From Talinum fruticosum (Eukaryota > Streptophyta > Magnoliopsida > Caryophyllales > Talinaceae): 64,000 bases of DNA. This document shows, one piece after another, positions 35,701 to 48,800 of the stretch (position 1 is its first letter; every line of letters starts with the position of its first letter). Both the position numbers and the translations under genes were made by a program. The stretch covers positions 4,975,001-5,039,000 of the forward strand of contig JAITYX010000016.1 of NCBI GenBank assembly GCA_021018815.1, read 5' to 3'. The notes beneath the pieces are model-generated. The model was given only the letters and a program-made list of their open reading frames with translations. It did no database searches and was not told the DNA's origin.

Positions 35701-38625
35701 TGTAGTTTTTAAAAGAAAACAGTGACGTGCATTTTCTCCTTGATAATTTATGTATTAATGTTTCTTTCTTGCAGCATCTGGTAGTTTTCAGTCTCAAGAG
35801 CCAAGTCACACTCAGTTGCCTTCACAAACAATAAGCAGTCCTCAACCTCAGCCACAGCAGATCATCCCAAGCAACACTTCATCAAGTATGAGCTTCAGTT
35901 CTATTTCATCTCCTGTGGCTGCCGTCAGTACGAGAGCAACTCAGGCTTCTGGTTCCAATTCTACTTACCAAAATTCCAATACATCGAATATCGCAAGGAT
36001 GCCACCAAACTTGAAAAGAAATTCTTCAGAGCATTGTCTCCCTTCCAATCCTGTTTCTCTATCCCGAGCACAGGAGCAAAAGAGACAGCGTCTACAACAG
36101 CCACCATGCAAGAACTATGACAAGCAATTTTTAAAGGAACAGCAAGCTCAAAAGCAGCTATCAACCCTAAATACAATTCGGAGAAATAGTGTATGTAACA
36201 TGGGGGAAAATCCCATCCAGCAACCACAACCACACCAGGATCAATTAAAACCTGCCCTGTTCCCACGATCTCAGAAACCCATCAATGGAACAGTAGGATC
36301 AGACCGTCCTACAATGCAATCTTCTTTGAGTTCTGCTCACTTGCCTAATGAAGTTTCTTCCATCAAACACTCTGAACAATCTGTTTCTCATCCTCGTCAA
36401 TCTACTGCGGTACAGCAACATGGGTCATTTCAAGGTGTACCTCATCTGAGGAAGCTTGCAACTCCACAACAGAAAGCAGTTAATCAACAGTCTTCTTCGA
36501 TCAATCGACAAGGTAGTTCTTGGCTTATAGACCATTGTGTGTTTTATATAGGGACAAGTTACTTGTTTGACTGGATACTCCAAATTATAGTGCATCCAAC
36601 ACATCGAATTCAAGGATAGGTTGGAATCATGAATATGTTTTTCCATATCTTGGTTGTCCCTTGTTTTCTTTTACCCATTTGACTTGAGATGTGTTCACTT
36701 GGCTTGCTTTAGATGTTCATCAACTGTGTTTTCTCTTTTGGGATTAGCCTAAATCTTGGTAAGTAGGACATATACTCTGCTGTTTATATCCATAATTCAT
36801 GACATTTATGTCCTTCAGTGCCTTGACTAATGATTTTAGAATAGATCTCTGGATTAATGAATGTTTTTCCAGTTTTAATATAGTCGTATGCTAATTGATC
36901 ACATTAGCTCTGTGAATTGACCTTTTATTTTATTTTATTTTATTTTGATTTTGGAGTCTATTTTAGAGTTCTTACTTTAGATTTTACTATTTTTGCAGCA
37001 GAAATTTGCATTTGAGACGTCCGTTAAGTAATTTAGCTTGAAAATGACTTGGGTTTTTTTTTTGTTCTTTTATAGCAACTGAAGTTATTTCATATGCGGA
37101 AAAGCATTGTGTTGTGGAAGCTTGGCGGGAAAATATCTACAACAGGGTAATTTCTGAAACGCTGAAACTATCTATCTTCTGTATATGTGGTTTTCACCTT
37201 GCCTTTTCAGTCTGACTTTTATTCAATGTTTTGTTTTTGTATGTTCATTTTTACAAAAAGCTATCATTAAGGTTCTAAGAGACCTTTGCTACTAAATCAT
37301 GGGATATCCCTCTTAGTTGAAGCACATAATTAAATGTGGGAGGAAAAAAGGGCTGTTGAAGGGTGCACTCGAAGTAGAAATATAGACGTAACTGGGGCAG
37401 GCAGAAATGGTATCAGAGAAAACATTCTCACTAGCTGAAAACCTTCGAAAGAGTGCTTAAAAGGAGCGTTGGTGTTTTTTCACTGGACTTTCTAGATGTC
37501 AACTTTTATCAAAGGACTGTGGCAAGCAACTAGAACTTTGAGTGCCATTGAGCTTTGGATTTGATTTGGTGATAATCAGATGCTTTTTAGGGCACAAGTG
37601 AACTAGAGTATGCAGCGTGTTCGCCCTACAACTATGTAGTTTCTTACAACTGCTTACAGTTTCTTACGGTTGCTTAAGTTTTACAATTAAGCTTACAACT
37701 ATCTTAAAACTCGTTAGAGTTCTTACAACTCCTTAGAGTTTCTTACAACTTACAGCTCTTTATAGCTAAAAAGAACAAGGTCGTAGTATGTAATCCTTCT
37801 AGAGCCTTATCAAAGGATGATAAGAGTGAAGGCATCATGCAAAGTTAGTTTCATCACTCAGGAAACTTGGGGTTGATAGGCTGCAAGTAAACTACATTGT
37901 ATTTTTGGATATGCCCAAAGTGACTTCTATACGTACATCTTTGGTCTAATGGTTTTGCCAAAAAAATTGTTAGTTTTGCCATCCGTTTTGCTTGCTAGGG
38001 AGACTATGTGATCAAGTACAAACAGAATGAAACATGAAGATATAAGGATCATGGAATTATGGTCAGGCAGATTCTCTTATCTAGTAGACGAGCAGCCTAC
38101 CTAAACCAAACTCTGTTTTCCAATGTACTCAAGCTCCTGGTTCTACCACCAAACGGCCCTTGAAAATGTGCATGACTTCAGGTTCTCCTAAAATATGATT
38201 ATATGGATGAACTTGAAAGTAGTAATTTCTCAGATATTTCATACTGATACACATTGACTTGACATCTCCACCCCCCTCTCCCTCCCCCAGAAAAGGGGAA
38301 AAAAAGGTTTGCATGTGTGGTCTCCCTTCCTTGGCCGATGCAGTCATAGTGGTGCCTAGTAGGCAGAATCCCACTTTGCAGAATGGGAGTACTTCCCCTG
38401 CCTTTCCTGCTTAAATCCCCTCTCCTCTCCTATGCATTCCTCTATTGAATGAGCTACCTTGTCTGAAAGAGGCCCCTGGATGAGTTGGTACTTACCCATA
38501 ACCCCCCTCCCAAGTAAAAAAAAGTGTAGTATCATACATTGTTGTATATATTTAAAGTATATTTTATGTTCATTCCTGTTTATTTATGTTTGTTTATGTT
38601 CTTTCGTGTTTCTTTCTGTTTAATG

Positions 38626-38660
<35 letters not shown>

Positions 38661-38707
38661 GTGGATATTATAATGATTATTATTATCCATATTATTATTA
38701 TTGTCTA

Positions 38708-38744
<37 letters not shown>

Positions 38745-40974
38745 GTTGTTGTTGTTGTTGTTGAGTGAGGAAATGTAAGTGTTATGTAATAAGATTGTGT
38801 ATATTATGAACATACACATTATTTTATTTCAAAATATTAAAAGTTACAACCATAAAAGTTACAGTCGAACATCTCCAAGCGCACCACTAATCATATAAGT
38901 CATGTCATCCCTAACGGCTTTCATTGTCTGTATGTTACAAGCATTGTGCAACTCTTGTAGAAATGGTCCTTCATACATGATATTAGGCATAGGCGAAATT
39001 GATATCCTGTTTTTTATATTTTATTATTTGAGAAACATTGACATAAAAATAAAATCTAACATTTTAATAAATCATAAATCATAGTTTTTGATATTTTATT
39101 ATTATTATTTTCGATATTATGATTGTTGTTATCATCACATCATCATCATCATTATCGTTATTATTATTATTATTATTTATGTTTGTTTATGCTCTTTTCT
39201 GTTCGTTTTTGCTATATATATATAATATTTATGTTCATTTTATCCACAATTCAACATGTCTGATTATTCCTCAAGTCATTTTTTAAGAGCTGTCTATTTT
39301 CTTTAATCTACTGTTGATTGCCTTCTACTTCCCAGTTTTCCTACATTTTGCCTTACCTTGCAGATAATGGCTATGAAGAGTAGATACATGTCAGGAATTG
39401 AAGAAATACATCACATGATAAATGTTAACATGAGACAGGTACTTGTAGCAACCCAAATGGTTTCTAATTTACCAAACTGGACTAGACCCTTTTCATCTTT
39501 CAAAATTCAATCTTCAAGCTGTGATTCCTCATTTGATATGCTTTCCTTCTGTGTTACTGCAGCTTAGCGTGCAGCATGAACAATCAAATCTCCATCAGTT
39601 TGAGAAGTTGAAGGAAATTAACAATATGGTGAAGCGTATTTTGAGATTGCTGAATATTCCTAAAGAAAAGCTTGTACCTGGACATGAAGAACATTTGGAT
39701 GTCTGGGAGAAACAAATTGTCTTTTACTTGAGCAAGTTTGCTAAGCCCAAAAATACTACCAGCTCGCTTCAACAACGGTCAGATCCTCGTCAAGAATCCC
39801 TCCAAACATCCAGACCACATCAGGTGGTGGAGTCACGTGGTCTGATAGAGAAGCACTTGGCTAATCAATATGGTACAGTGAAGACTGAACCCCGGGATCT
39901 CCCTCAGACAGATAATCCCCAAAGAGATATGCACCATCCTATGGAGAGCCAGAGCACCACTTCAAGTGCTCCTTCGCTCGCACACCTCCCCATCAATCTC
40001 AAAAAACGCAGTTAGCAGGTGATCTTCCATTGGTCATTTCTCCAGGGATATCACCCTCTCCTTTGCTTTGCGAACGCCAAGATAATGACAACCATCTACT
40101 GGGTAACTCCAATATCATCTCTGACAAGACAAGTGTCAATCTGACCCCAATCCAGCGGTTAGTTAACTCAGTGAGTTCAATTTCACACCATGCATTGAAG
40201 TCCTCTATAGATGACATATACTCTGTAATGAGCATGATTGATGGGATGGAAGCCACTGCACTGAAGACTGGGTCTAGATCTCCTTTAGTGCAGGATTTGG
40301 CGAGAACCACTTTTTGCAGGATTCAAGCAAGGAGATTCAGCCTACAGGATGGCAGCTCTAAAATAGGAGAAACAAAGCCATGCATATGTCCAGTTGCAAC
40401 AGAAATGTGGACTGACTTGGAAAAATCCGATCATGAACCAACCACCGAAATCCATATGGAGAAGCCTAGGATTGAGGCTGCTTGTAAACTATGGGATGAA
40501 ATAAAAGATGTAAACCAGAGACTCATTGATTCCCAGGTGAACGTATGCGAGGAAGACGTCAATGTTGCTTCAGATTCAGAAGGAAAAACCAGTGTAGGGA
40601 CTGTGGTCAAGTGTTGCTTCAATGGTGTGTCAGTAAATCCTGGCTTTGTCAAATCCTTGGGATGTTCAGGGCATTTGTCAACCATCGAGCCTTTGCACTT
40701 GCTAATTCCCACTGATTACCCCCAGTGCTCTCCTATACTTTTGGACAAGTTCTCTGGCGAAATTGGTGATGAGTTTCTAGATCTTTCGAACAAAGCAAGA
40801 TCAAAATTAGACGCACTTCTCCGGAACTTCGAGGATCCCATCACACTTAGTGAGATAGCTCGAACGTGGGAAGCCTGTGCGCATGCAGTTGTCACTGAGC
40901 ACTCAGAGAAGTCTGGTGGAGGCACTTTCAGCTCAAGATATGGGACGTGGGAGAACTGCTTGAGTACTGTTTGA
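32712..40974 (+). CDS. MED15-like protein, diverged tandem paralogue of MED15a
   Basis: Exons: 32712-32821, 33394-33499, 33795-33915, 35775-36512, 37076-37146, 39364-39438, 39563-40974. Total 2633 bases; one added A in the A6 run at 40001-40006 gives an intact 877-aa protein, otherwise it stops at 40013-40015. The KIX-like start (DWRNHIDPKGRQKIIRKI, then FEEKVFAEALDQQDYLKRLS) is diverged in its middle loop. Exon 4 is Ser/Gln-rich but half the length of MED15a exon 4. The C terminus keeps [20 protein letters not shown] and [16 protein letters not shown]. Exon 3, 5 and 6 lengths (121, 71, 75) equal those of MED15a, whereas MED15a exons 7-11 are one continuous exon here. Arabidopsis also has short MED15-like genes beside MED15a. 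Role inferred: Mediator tail or activator-binding protein. If the frame break is real, the C-terminal domain is lost. Confidence 0.85.
33243..33397 (+). repeat. ~80-bp tandem duplication duplicating the exon 2 splice acceptor
   Basis: CAAGCTTGTTA, TTTAGCTTTCGTCAA, GAAATAAAT and a [GC]AG/TAG acceptor followed by AAT occur twice, at 33243-33317 and 33324-33396. The second acceptor (AG at 33392-33393) joins the frame correctly. The first (AG at 33313-33314) would add an exon segment that reaches an in-frame stop. Confidence 0.7.
37625..37770. repeat. degenerate CTTACAACT/TAGAGTT minisatellite in MED15-like intron 5
   Basis: Units of about 12-20 bases built on TTTCTTACAACT, with variants CTTACAGTTT and CTTACGGTT, alternate with TTAGAGTT. 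No coding content. Confidence 0.55.
38627..38764. repeat. compound (TTA)n-(TTG)n microsatellite in MED15-like intron 5
   Basis: Runs of ATT/TTA trinucleotides are interrupted by short unique segments and followed by about six TTG units. A related ATT/ATC run lies at about 39098-39178. Long poly-Ile and poly-Asn open frames here are artefacts of the repeat. Confidence 0.85.
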
Positions 40975-41110
40975 TCATGTTGCTAATGTCATTGCAGATA
41001 AAACAGGACAACTCATATTATGTATGATTGTAATCTGAAGTATGCGCATTAGCCTGTGAATTACTCTTATCTGTAGCACAACCTTGTACAGACAAAAATA
41101 AACATTAACT
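40975..41110 (+). terminator. MED15-like 3' UTR with AATAAA signal
   Basis: A canonical AATAAA lies at 41097-41102, about 120 bases after the TGA at 40972-40974. Confidence 0.55.
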
Positions 41111-42690
41111 TAGTGAAAGATCAAGTTTGTACAGTTGTTATGGTAAAGTTGCCACATTCAAACCAACTAATCTGTGCCTTTACTTGGGTGACCTTATCAT
41201 CGTTTTCCATGAAATCTTTTCGGGAGTAATCCTTACTGTTATGCTGTGTGTTGGGTTACCAAATCTGAATGCTTTTGGGACTACTACAGCTTGACCAGAG
41301 GAGTCAATTTCCTAATTGAATACGATGTTTATGTCTCATTCATTGCTGAATGTGGTAAAGGAACACATTGATTGAGGTTCATCACAACCAAAGCTTCCAG
41401 CGTTTTGTTGACGAAGGAATTTAGGGGGAGAATAATACCATATCTAAATAAGCACAAGCTTGTAGAAGTTGTAGACTTACTTAGGCCATGCGTTCATTTA
41501 GATGTGAGGAATTATGACATAATTGTAAAGTTAGATGTAAAAGGTTGTAAGAAACAATAAGGCTGTAAACTAAAGGTAAATGGAATTAGGTCTTAGGTTG
41601 TTACAAAGTTTGTGCAACTAATTTCTCGTCTCCCTTTGAAAAAATACTGTACTTCAATAGTTATAAAGTTTTACATTACCTTTTGTATTATACTATACTA
41701 ATCTTTGAATTTGATAGGTGAAGGAATACCGAATATTCCAAGCTAATTCCCAAAACAAAATTGTTAATTTTCCTAGCTAGTAAGTTTTTTTTATAGTAAG
41801 TTATTAACTCAAATTATTATATGGTAGTCAGCTCTAGAACTTTACATTACATTTTAGTTTTAATTTTTATAGTAATATTATATCTAATTGCATTCTACTT
41901 AATTGAGTTTTAAATTCGACAAAATATAGAATATTAAACTATTAATAATTTAAGGGGATGCTTACACCTGATTTTTCAACAAGTTAGGATACAACACAAA
42001 TATTGGACACAAATAATTCATAGTAAAGACAAGATACACTTGAGTAAAAAAAACCCGTACCTGAAACGAAATTGATGACAAAAATTCATTCAATTACTTG
42101 TTAGTTTATCCTTTTGTTTTTTTCTCAATGTCGTTAGTTTTGGAAATGATTGTATTTGGATGGAAACAATGATGAATCTCTCGAGAGTGTGTGTATCATA
42201 CCATTGTTGTAACCGAAATCCAATTTCTTCATATCGAATATGTATTCCACAAGCATTAAAGAGCTCCAAGGAGTGCAAGAGAGTGTCGGTTTCGATAAGT
42301 GTGAGATACAAATGTATAATATAGAGAGTGTATGTACTTTTTAAAATCTGCTTGTTTTAAAGGTTATGATAATCGTTAAACGCCAATAATCATTAATAAG
42401 TGTTGATGATTGCTAATCGTTAATTATAACCGTTGGATAAACTATTAATCACTGATTTATGCAAATATAGAGCTGTTAGCAGTGGATAGCTAGTAGCCTT
42501 AGCCGTTAACAGTGAAATTCTTGCTAAGCTAATTTCTCAATATAGAGAGTAAAAGTTGGGCATGGATAGCTGGTAGCCTGGTAGCAAGACCGAGAATTTG
42601 GGAGCAAATTATTTTAGTTCAGACGCATAAGTAGTGGCCACTGGGCATGAACTTGGCCGGATAACATTCATCGCCGCCACCGATGCTCAC
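41111..42690. other. intergenic DNA between MED15-like and TPR-SET genes
   Basis: There is no recognised coding exon. A GGATAGCTAGTAGCC-like motif occurs near 42485 and again near 42563. A (CA)n tract at 42701-42712 precedes the next gene. Confidence 0.45.
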
Positions 42691-42739
42691 GCTTGAACAC
42701 ACACACACACTCTCTCGATATTTTGCAAAACTCGGGTAG

Positions 42740-42864
42740 TTACTCATTCTTTCTCGCAGACACTCTAAAGGAAGAAGCCCCAATTTTTTGTTGTTATAGC
42801 TAGAAGCCTAGAACATAGGAGACAGGAAGGAGGTGAAGGAAGAGAAGAGAGGGGGGAGAGAAAA
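42740..42864 (+). promoter_or_regulatory. 5' leader of the TPR-SET gene (approximate)
   Basis: Purine-rich noncoding sequence (GGAAGGAGGTGAAGG and similar) lies directly before the ATG at 42865. The transcription start is not determined. Confidence 0.35.
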
Positions 42865-45800
42865 ATGGAGAGATTGAAGGCCATGATTCCGGTGAAGATG
42901 AGAAGGATGATAGATGAGAGCACTTCTGATGATCTTCCTGCAACTGCTTCTACCCTCCATGATTTTTTCGCTCAATCGCCTGTTTTTCGATCAGTAATAA
43001 CTTTTCTTGAGTTCTTCCCCCTTGTTTGGTTCTGGGATTCGTTTAATCTTCGACATTTTTTGTTTTAATCTTGTACTCTTGCTCTTTTCGTGGGCATTCA
43101 CATGGGCAGATGATTGACGACCTGACAAGTCCCCAGCGGAGGCTATGTGCTAAGAACAAGGAGTCTGCTTTGATGTTGAAGGAGAAGGGGAACGCTTCCT
43201 TTACTTCTGGTGATTATTCGAAGGCTTTACAATTCTATACCAAGGTAGTATTCTGGAAAGTTTTCCCCTCAGTTTTGCTGATTGAAACTCTTTTTTTTTT
43301 TCTGTTTTTTTGTTTTTTGGGGGGAAGGAGGAGAGGGATCCTTCCAAATTTTTGTTGGATAATTTTTAGAACAACTTCGGTGATTGTGGGAGGTAAGATT
43401 TCATATATCTGGATCTTTTTAGGCCTGGTTCACACTGTCTGTGTATGTGCATGTGTTCTGTTGTTGTTGTCATCGTCGTCGTCTAGGCACCTTGCCCCAT
43501 TGTTATTTCGTAATGCTTATACTGATAACTTGCAAGAGGTGTACATTACTGCAGTGCAACGAACTGGGAGTATGGTAGAATTTCGGTAATATGATACTTG
43601 GCCTTCACCTAACCCTCCCACTCCTTGCCTAAGTGGGATTTTGGGGTTTGGATACGAATTTGGATTATACTTGCACTTTGTGTTTGTTTATTTACCAACC
43701 AAAAGCTGGGGAAGCACCAGGGTTCCAACCATAGTGAAATGGAATGAGAAAGTTCATAATCATATTTGTCACTAACATTCAATAACTTGGTTAGATGAAC
43801 CAAGCTGGCTAAAGTTGACCTATAATATATAATTCATTGGGTAAAAAAGTGGTAATAAAAGCTCATTTGTGGTTTCAAATATTATCCGTAATCTGACCAG
43901 TAAATCGAACATATTAATGTATCAACCATGTAATTCAACAGGTTGAAATTCTCAACACAAACCTGCTTATCTTTTGTCTAGTTCATGTGAACTTTTGCTA
44001 GGTTTAACTTATAAGTGAGCTAGAGTGATTTGAACTGTACATTTATGGAACATTAATTGTAATAGATGTCCCATCCACACCCTTACAAAATTCCAGTTTC
44101 TGGGCAGAAGCGGCAGAATAGCTACTTAGCTTGATTACTTAATCAATAATTTGTGACTGCATTTCAGATAGTCCTTTAATGCTTGTGTTTTTACTAACTT
44201 TATCCTTGTTGTGTCAATGATTAATAGGCTTTGCGTGTTGCTCCTATTGATGATATTGATAAGGATATCAAGCTGGTTGCAACCTTATTCGTTAATCGGG
44301 CTTCTTGCTTGCATGTAAGTTTTTAATTATATCCTTGCCTGTTCTTAGTGGTGCGGAACATGTCTTTAGTATTTTAATTAGATGCAAACAGTTTGAATAA
44401 GATGTTTTAAGCAAGGCATAATTTGAATACATCAGGACTTTTGATGAGTTGATGCATCTGGGAGGAGGTGCAAGGAGATCGATTGTCCTAATCTTAATAG
44501 AGGGAGAGGAACACTTAAGAAAAATTGGGGGCGGGGGTGTTAGGGGAGTTCATTAGGTGAGATTCTTCTTTTATGCAATTTACTCAGAAGTAACAACATG
44601 TCTGATTGTAGGAAAATGTGGCAGTTGGTGATTAGGGTTGCAGCCTTACTGTTCACCTGTTCTTTTACCACTAGGCATTATTTGTCCCTTTTTAGCTTTC
44701 AACACTTGTCCTTAGTTCTAAGTTTGAATGGATATTTTCTTTGAGGCCTTTCTTATTACTCGTTAAATACTACATCAAGGTTGCATTGTGCTTATTGCAT
44801 TGAGTTAATTTCCATGTTATTGCTTATTTGTTTATGTAATTTGACTTTTTGTGCTGTTTCTTGTATGTTTTTTTGCTTTGTAATCTATGTAATTCTCTTT
44901 TTATTTGTAATTACTTTTCTAGCTTGTTTTTCTAAAATTTATGAACTAATTTAAACTTTTATTTCAAAATTTTTATTTGTGGGTGTTTCAAACCAGTTTC
45001 TTTTCTTTAGGTCTATGAACACCTGTATTTGGACCTATCCAGTCCCTACTTCTACAGAATCCGTACTGGATTATTGTTGTAAGTTTGTAACATTATTGAG
45101 AGCTGTTGTCCATGTTGCTAATGTGCTTAGTAGAGTTGTTTGGAAGTTGAGGAGGTACCAACTGCTTTCTTGTAGAGGAGCCCCAACCAATTTTTGTGAC
45201 TTTGGGTAGGATACAAAGCACTTTTTAACGGCATTGGATTGCATTGAGGCTTTGCTTTAAAGCCCATGCCGTTTCATAGATTTTTGAATAATTTTATTAA
45301 AAGGATTTAAATGAGGGCACATGGGTCCATAAATGAAGGCGTAGTGAAGGACTGAAAGGATTCAGAGGATTTAAATGAGGATTTGCCTTTTATGCCTTGT
45401 GAGGCAGATATGATCTCCTGGTAGCTGACAGCATAAATTCAGGGTACTTTGCTATTGCTTGTCATATTTTGGAAATTAGGGTAACACCATGACAGTAATA
45501 TTCTTTTAGAAATCAAATTACAGAAACAGGCAAATAGGAATGCCTTTGGTGAGTTTTGTTGTCAATGAAGACCGCCAAACTACAAAGAATATGTCTTTCC
45601 TTTTTCTTTTTTTTTTTTTTGTGAGAGGAAGAATACGTCTTTCCTGAGTCCCAATTGTTGTTTGCTATTACAAGGGTACTCTTGTTGAACAGCTATATCA
45701 AATAACTTAGGGAAAATATCTGTTAGGTGGGAATTCTAGCTTTGGCTCTTGAATATAAGGCATAATTCTCAGTATAAATTAAGATGTATTCAATGAAACC

Positions 45801-48800
45801 CGATCTGCATCTTTATGGAGGATAATAAAGCCAGAATATGGATAGCATTTGGCTGAGGGGGCAAGGATGTAGAAGCAAGTTACATCTTTGCTTTTGTATG
45901 AATGGTTGTCCTCATGGCAAATATTGACACTTTTTTCACTATGTGTTTGATATATGTATTACTTCTCCCATTTCCCACTTCCCTGTAATTTCTGATAAAG
46001 GCGAACTATTCATGAGTTATGAAACTAGATAGACATAAAAGTAATCTCAATGATTAAATTGCAGTATTGACGATTGTCAAAAAACTACAATTAAGCATAT
46101 AGGGAACCCTTATGCTACACTTTTCTGAAATCATGTATCAGTTTATAAGCAGTCTGATTGTTAGATTCTCTTTCTTTGTCTATATTTATAGTTGTTCAGA
46201 ACCATTTTTTTGTTGATTTAATATGAATTTATGAAGCTCAACATATTCCCTTGTCATATGCTGCACTGATGCTGTGCATTCTAGATGTATCCTTCCTAGG
46301 CTTCCATGCTTTATGGGCATTAACATTAAAAAAAATGCTGACTTGAATTCATGTAGGTGAGCTTAAGTTTCCTTGTGCAAATGCGTTAAATGGTAAAAAT
46401 AAGTGACACAGTGTAACACTCCGTACCCCTAGTGCGGGCTCGAAAAAGAACTAAAAAGGAGAATGAAATGATGGTTAAGACCCATTTTTTGGTTGGTGGG
46501 CGATCAAGAGAGGTGGTCTTCCTTTCAGAACCCCCTTTTGCAGTTAATGGAGTCAGGCAGAGGATATTTTATCAGTCTAATGTGATATGATCTTCTACCT
46601 TCTTTTATCATCATTTTTCCTTGCTTTTGGTTTAATATTATTGTTGTAAGTTTAAGAAACCAACAATATTTATCATTTGCTGGTTATCTCTAGAAATTAT
46701 CCCTTTTGGAGGAGTCACTACGAGACTGCAGTCGAGCCCTCGCATTTAGTCCAAGATATGCAAAGGTAATTACCTCCCCCGCCTATGCCTCCGGCTTTGT
46801 CACTCTTCAGGCCTTTTTTTTTCTAATTTGTTTAGGATACAAGCATGGTGTCCTGATTTCTTTTCAATAGTCACTCTGCTTATTTTCCCGTAATTATCCA
46901 ACAGTAGTTAACTGCACAAAAAAAGTCAATTGAATCTGGAAGTGCATTACTTTGGCAAATTGGTGGAGATTTTGGAAGGAAAGAAATGAGCAATTCCTTG
47001 AGGTTGCATGGTACAACAACTCCCAGGATGGGTCCTACTTTTTGGGTTTATGGAGATCTAGTAGCAGGCAGCCTTATCCTCGCAATGATTTCAACAAGCA
47101 GAGAGATCGATTTGCTTGGGCATGTCAAGATATGTTATTTGCTTTTTTGGGAATGTATTGTATAACTAGAAGGGCAATTGAACTCCTTGCATACCTGAAA
47201 GAACAAATGTTTCACTACGAATCATTGACAGGGTAGGTTGATGTGATGGGTGGGAGATGGACTCTACTTTTACATTTTTTATTTTATTTTATTTTACTTT
47301 TTGGTGTGAACTCTACAGTTTTTCTTTGGTCATGTGCAGCAAACAAAAAATTGGACCAATTATATCACTTTGTGCCAAGGGATTAATGAGATGGGGTATC
47401 AAATCTTCATAATCATTATTTTTCCTAGAAATGATGATGAGTTCGTTTTTCAAAAGTTATCAGCTTGATGTTGATGGTAAATGTGGAAGAAAAAACAAAT
47501 TATCTGGGAAAAGAGATTTCAGATATATAAAACTATTCCAGTTATATGTATTCCTGTTCTTTCATTTTTTTTTTTTAAAATTGCTGGTTATCTGAATATT
47601 TTAATGGTCCTCTTTGTTTACTTCTAATTCATAACAAATTTCATTTCCTTTCAAAAATGAAAGTGTTGTCTATGTATGCATTCACTTTGAGTATGAGATT
47701 CTGTCATTTGAGTTTCCTGTTTAAGAGTCTAGAGAGACAGCAGTTTCATTATATCAAGAAAATAGCCCCTGGCAGATTTCAAAAAGTGTGTCCCTCTTGT
47801 GCATATATGGTTGTCATTTAAATTTAGTGTTATATACTATTACTTTCTTATTCATATTATTTTCTTTTTATATTCTTTATGTTGAATCTCAAGATGAGTG
47901 TCAACTATATCTCACGATTGAATATCACTGAGAAGTAATTTATTTGAATTGTTTTTATTAAGTTATGATGTTGCATTGTTACTATAACTTATGCAATAAA
48001 CTAAAGAACGAGCATGATATAGGTCTGTTTTCTCTTATGGTGCAATATTCCATATTGTACTCAACAATTCTTTGTTCTCTCCTAGAATGGAACTTCTTGT
48101 TCATTTTCTTGAATTGACTTTAGATTTCTTAGTTTACAATGTTGCTTGGGCATCTGCAGTTCCTTGAAAACCTAAGTAGAAAGAATTCTTAATTTTAACC
48201 TAATGGTTGCAGCTGCATCTAAATGTTTCTCGCAGGCTTTGTACAGAAGAGGCAAGGTAAACGCTTCTTTGTTGAATTATGAAGATGCAATCTGCGACCT
48301 GAATTGTGCCATGGACATGGAAGAAACTTGCAGTGGAAAGAAGCAAATAGAGAGCGATCTAATGTTAGTTTTGGACCAAAACAAGACCGGAAATTATATT
48401 CGAAGTTTCAATGAGAATAAGCATAGTAAAGATGGTGAGGTCTTCATGATCAATTCCTTTTCTGCTTCTCACTCCATTTTAAACCATTCAAATTATTAAT
48501 ATTTGATAACAATGCCATTGCCAGTGCTATCTATCTCTTTCCATATCAGCGAACACATTTTTGGTCATTGTTTCTTTGGCCAATAATCTGAAAGCAAGTA
48601 CAGGGTAGAACAAATTTATTATTTCTTTTTTTAATGTTTTGGATGAGGGGTGAGGGTTGTATGGGTAATGGCTTTGACATGGAGAATGGGAGAATGCTAG
48701 TGATATGTTTTAAGAGGATTTTTAAAAGAAAAAAAAAAGAGCAGCTCATTGTTTGTGGGCATCAAATTAACTGCTGTTTTTCTTGTTTGTTTGTGATGAC

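Noticed and set aside
38580..38819. Poly-Asn and poly-Ile open frames on both strands
   Set aside because: Pure translation of the TTA/ATT microsatellite inside an intron.
46952..47236. 94-aa open frame in TPR-SET intron 4
   Set aside because: No recognisable domain, and it is bounded by the intron of a well-supported gene.
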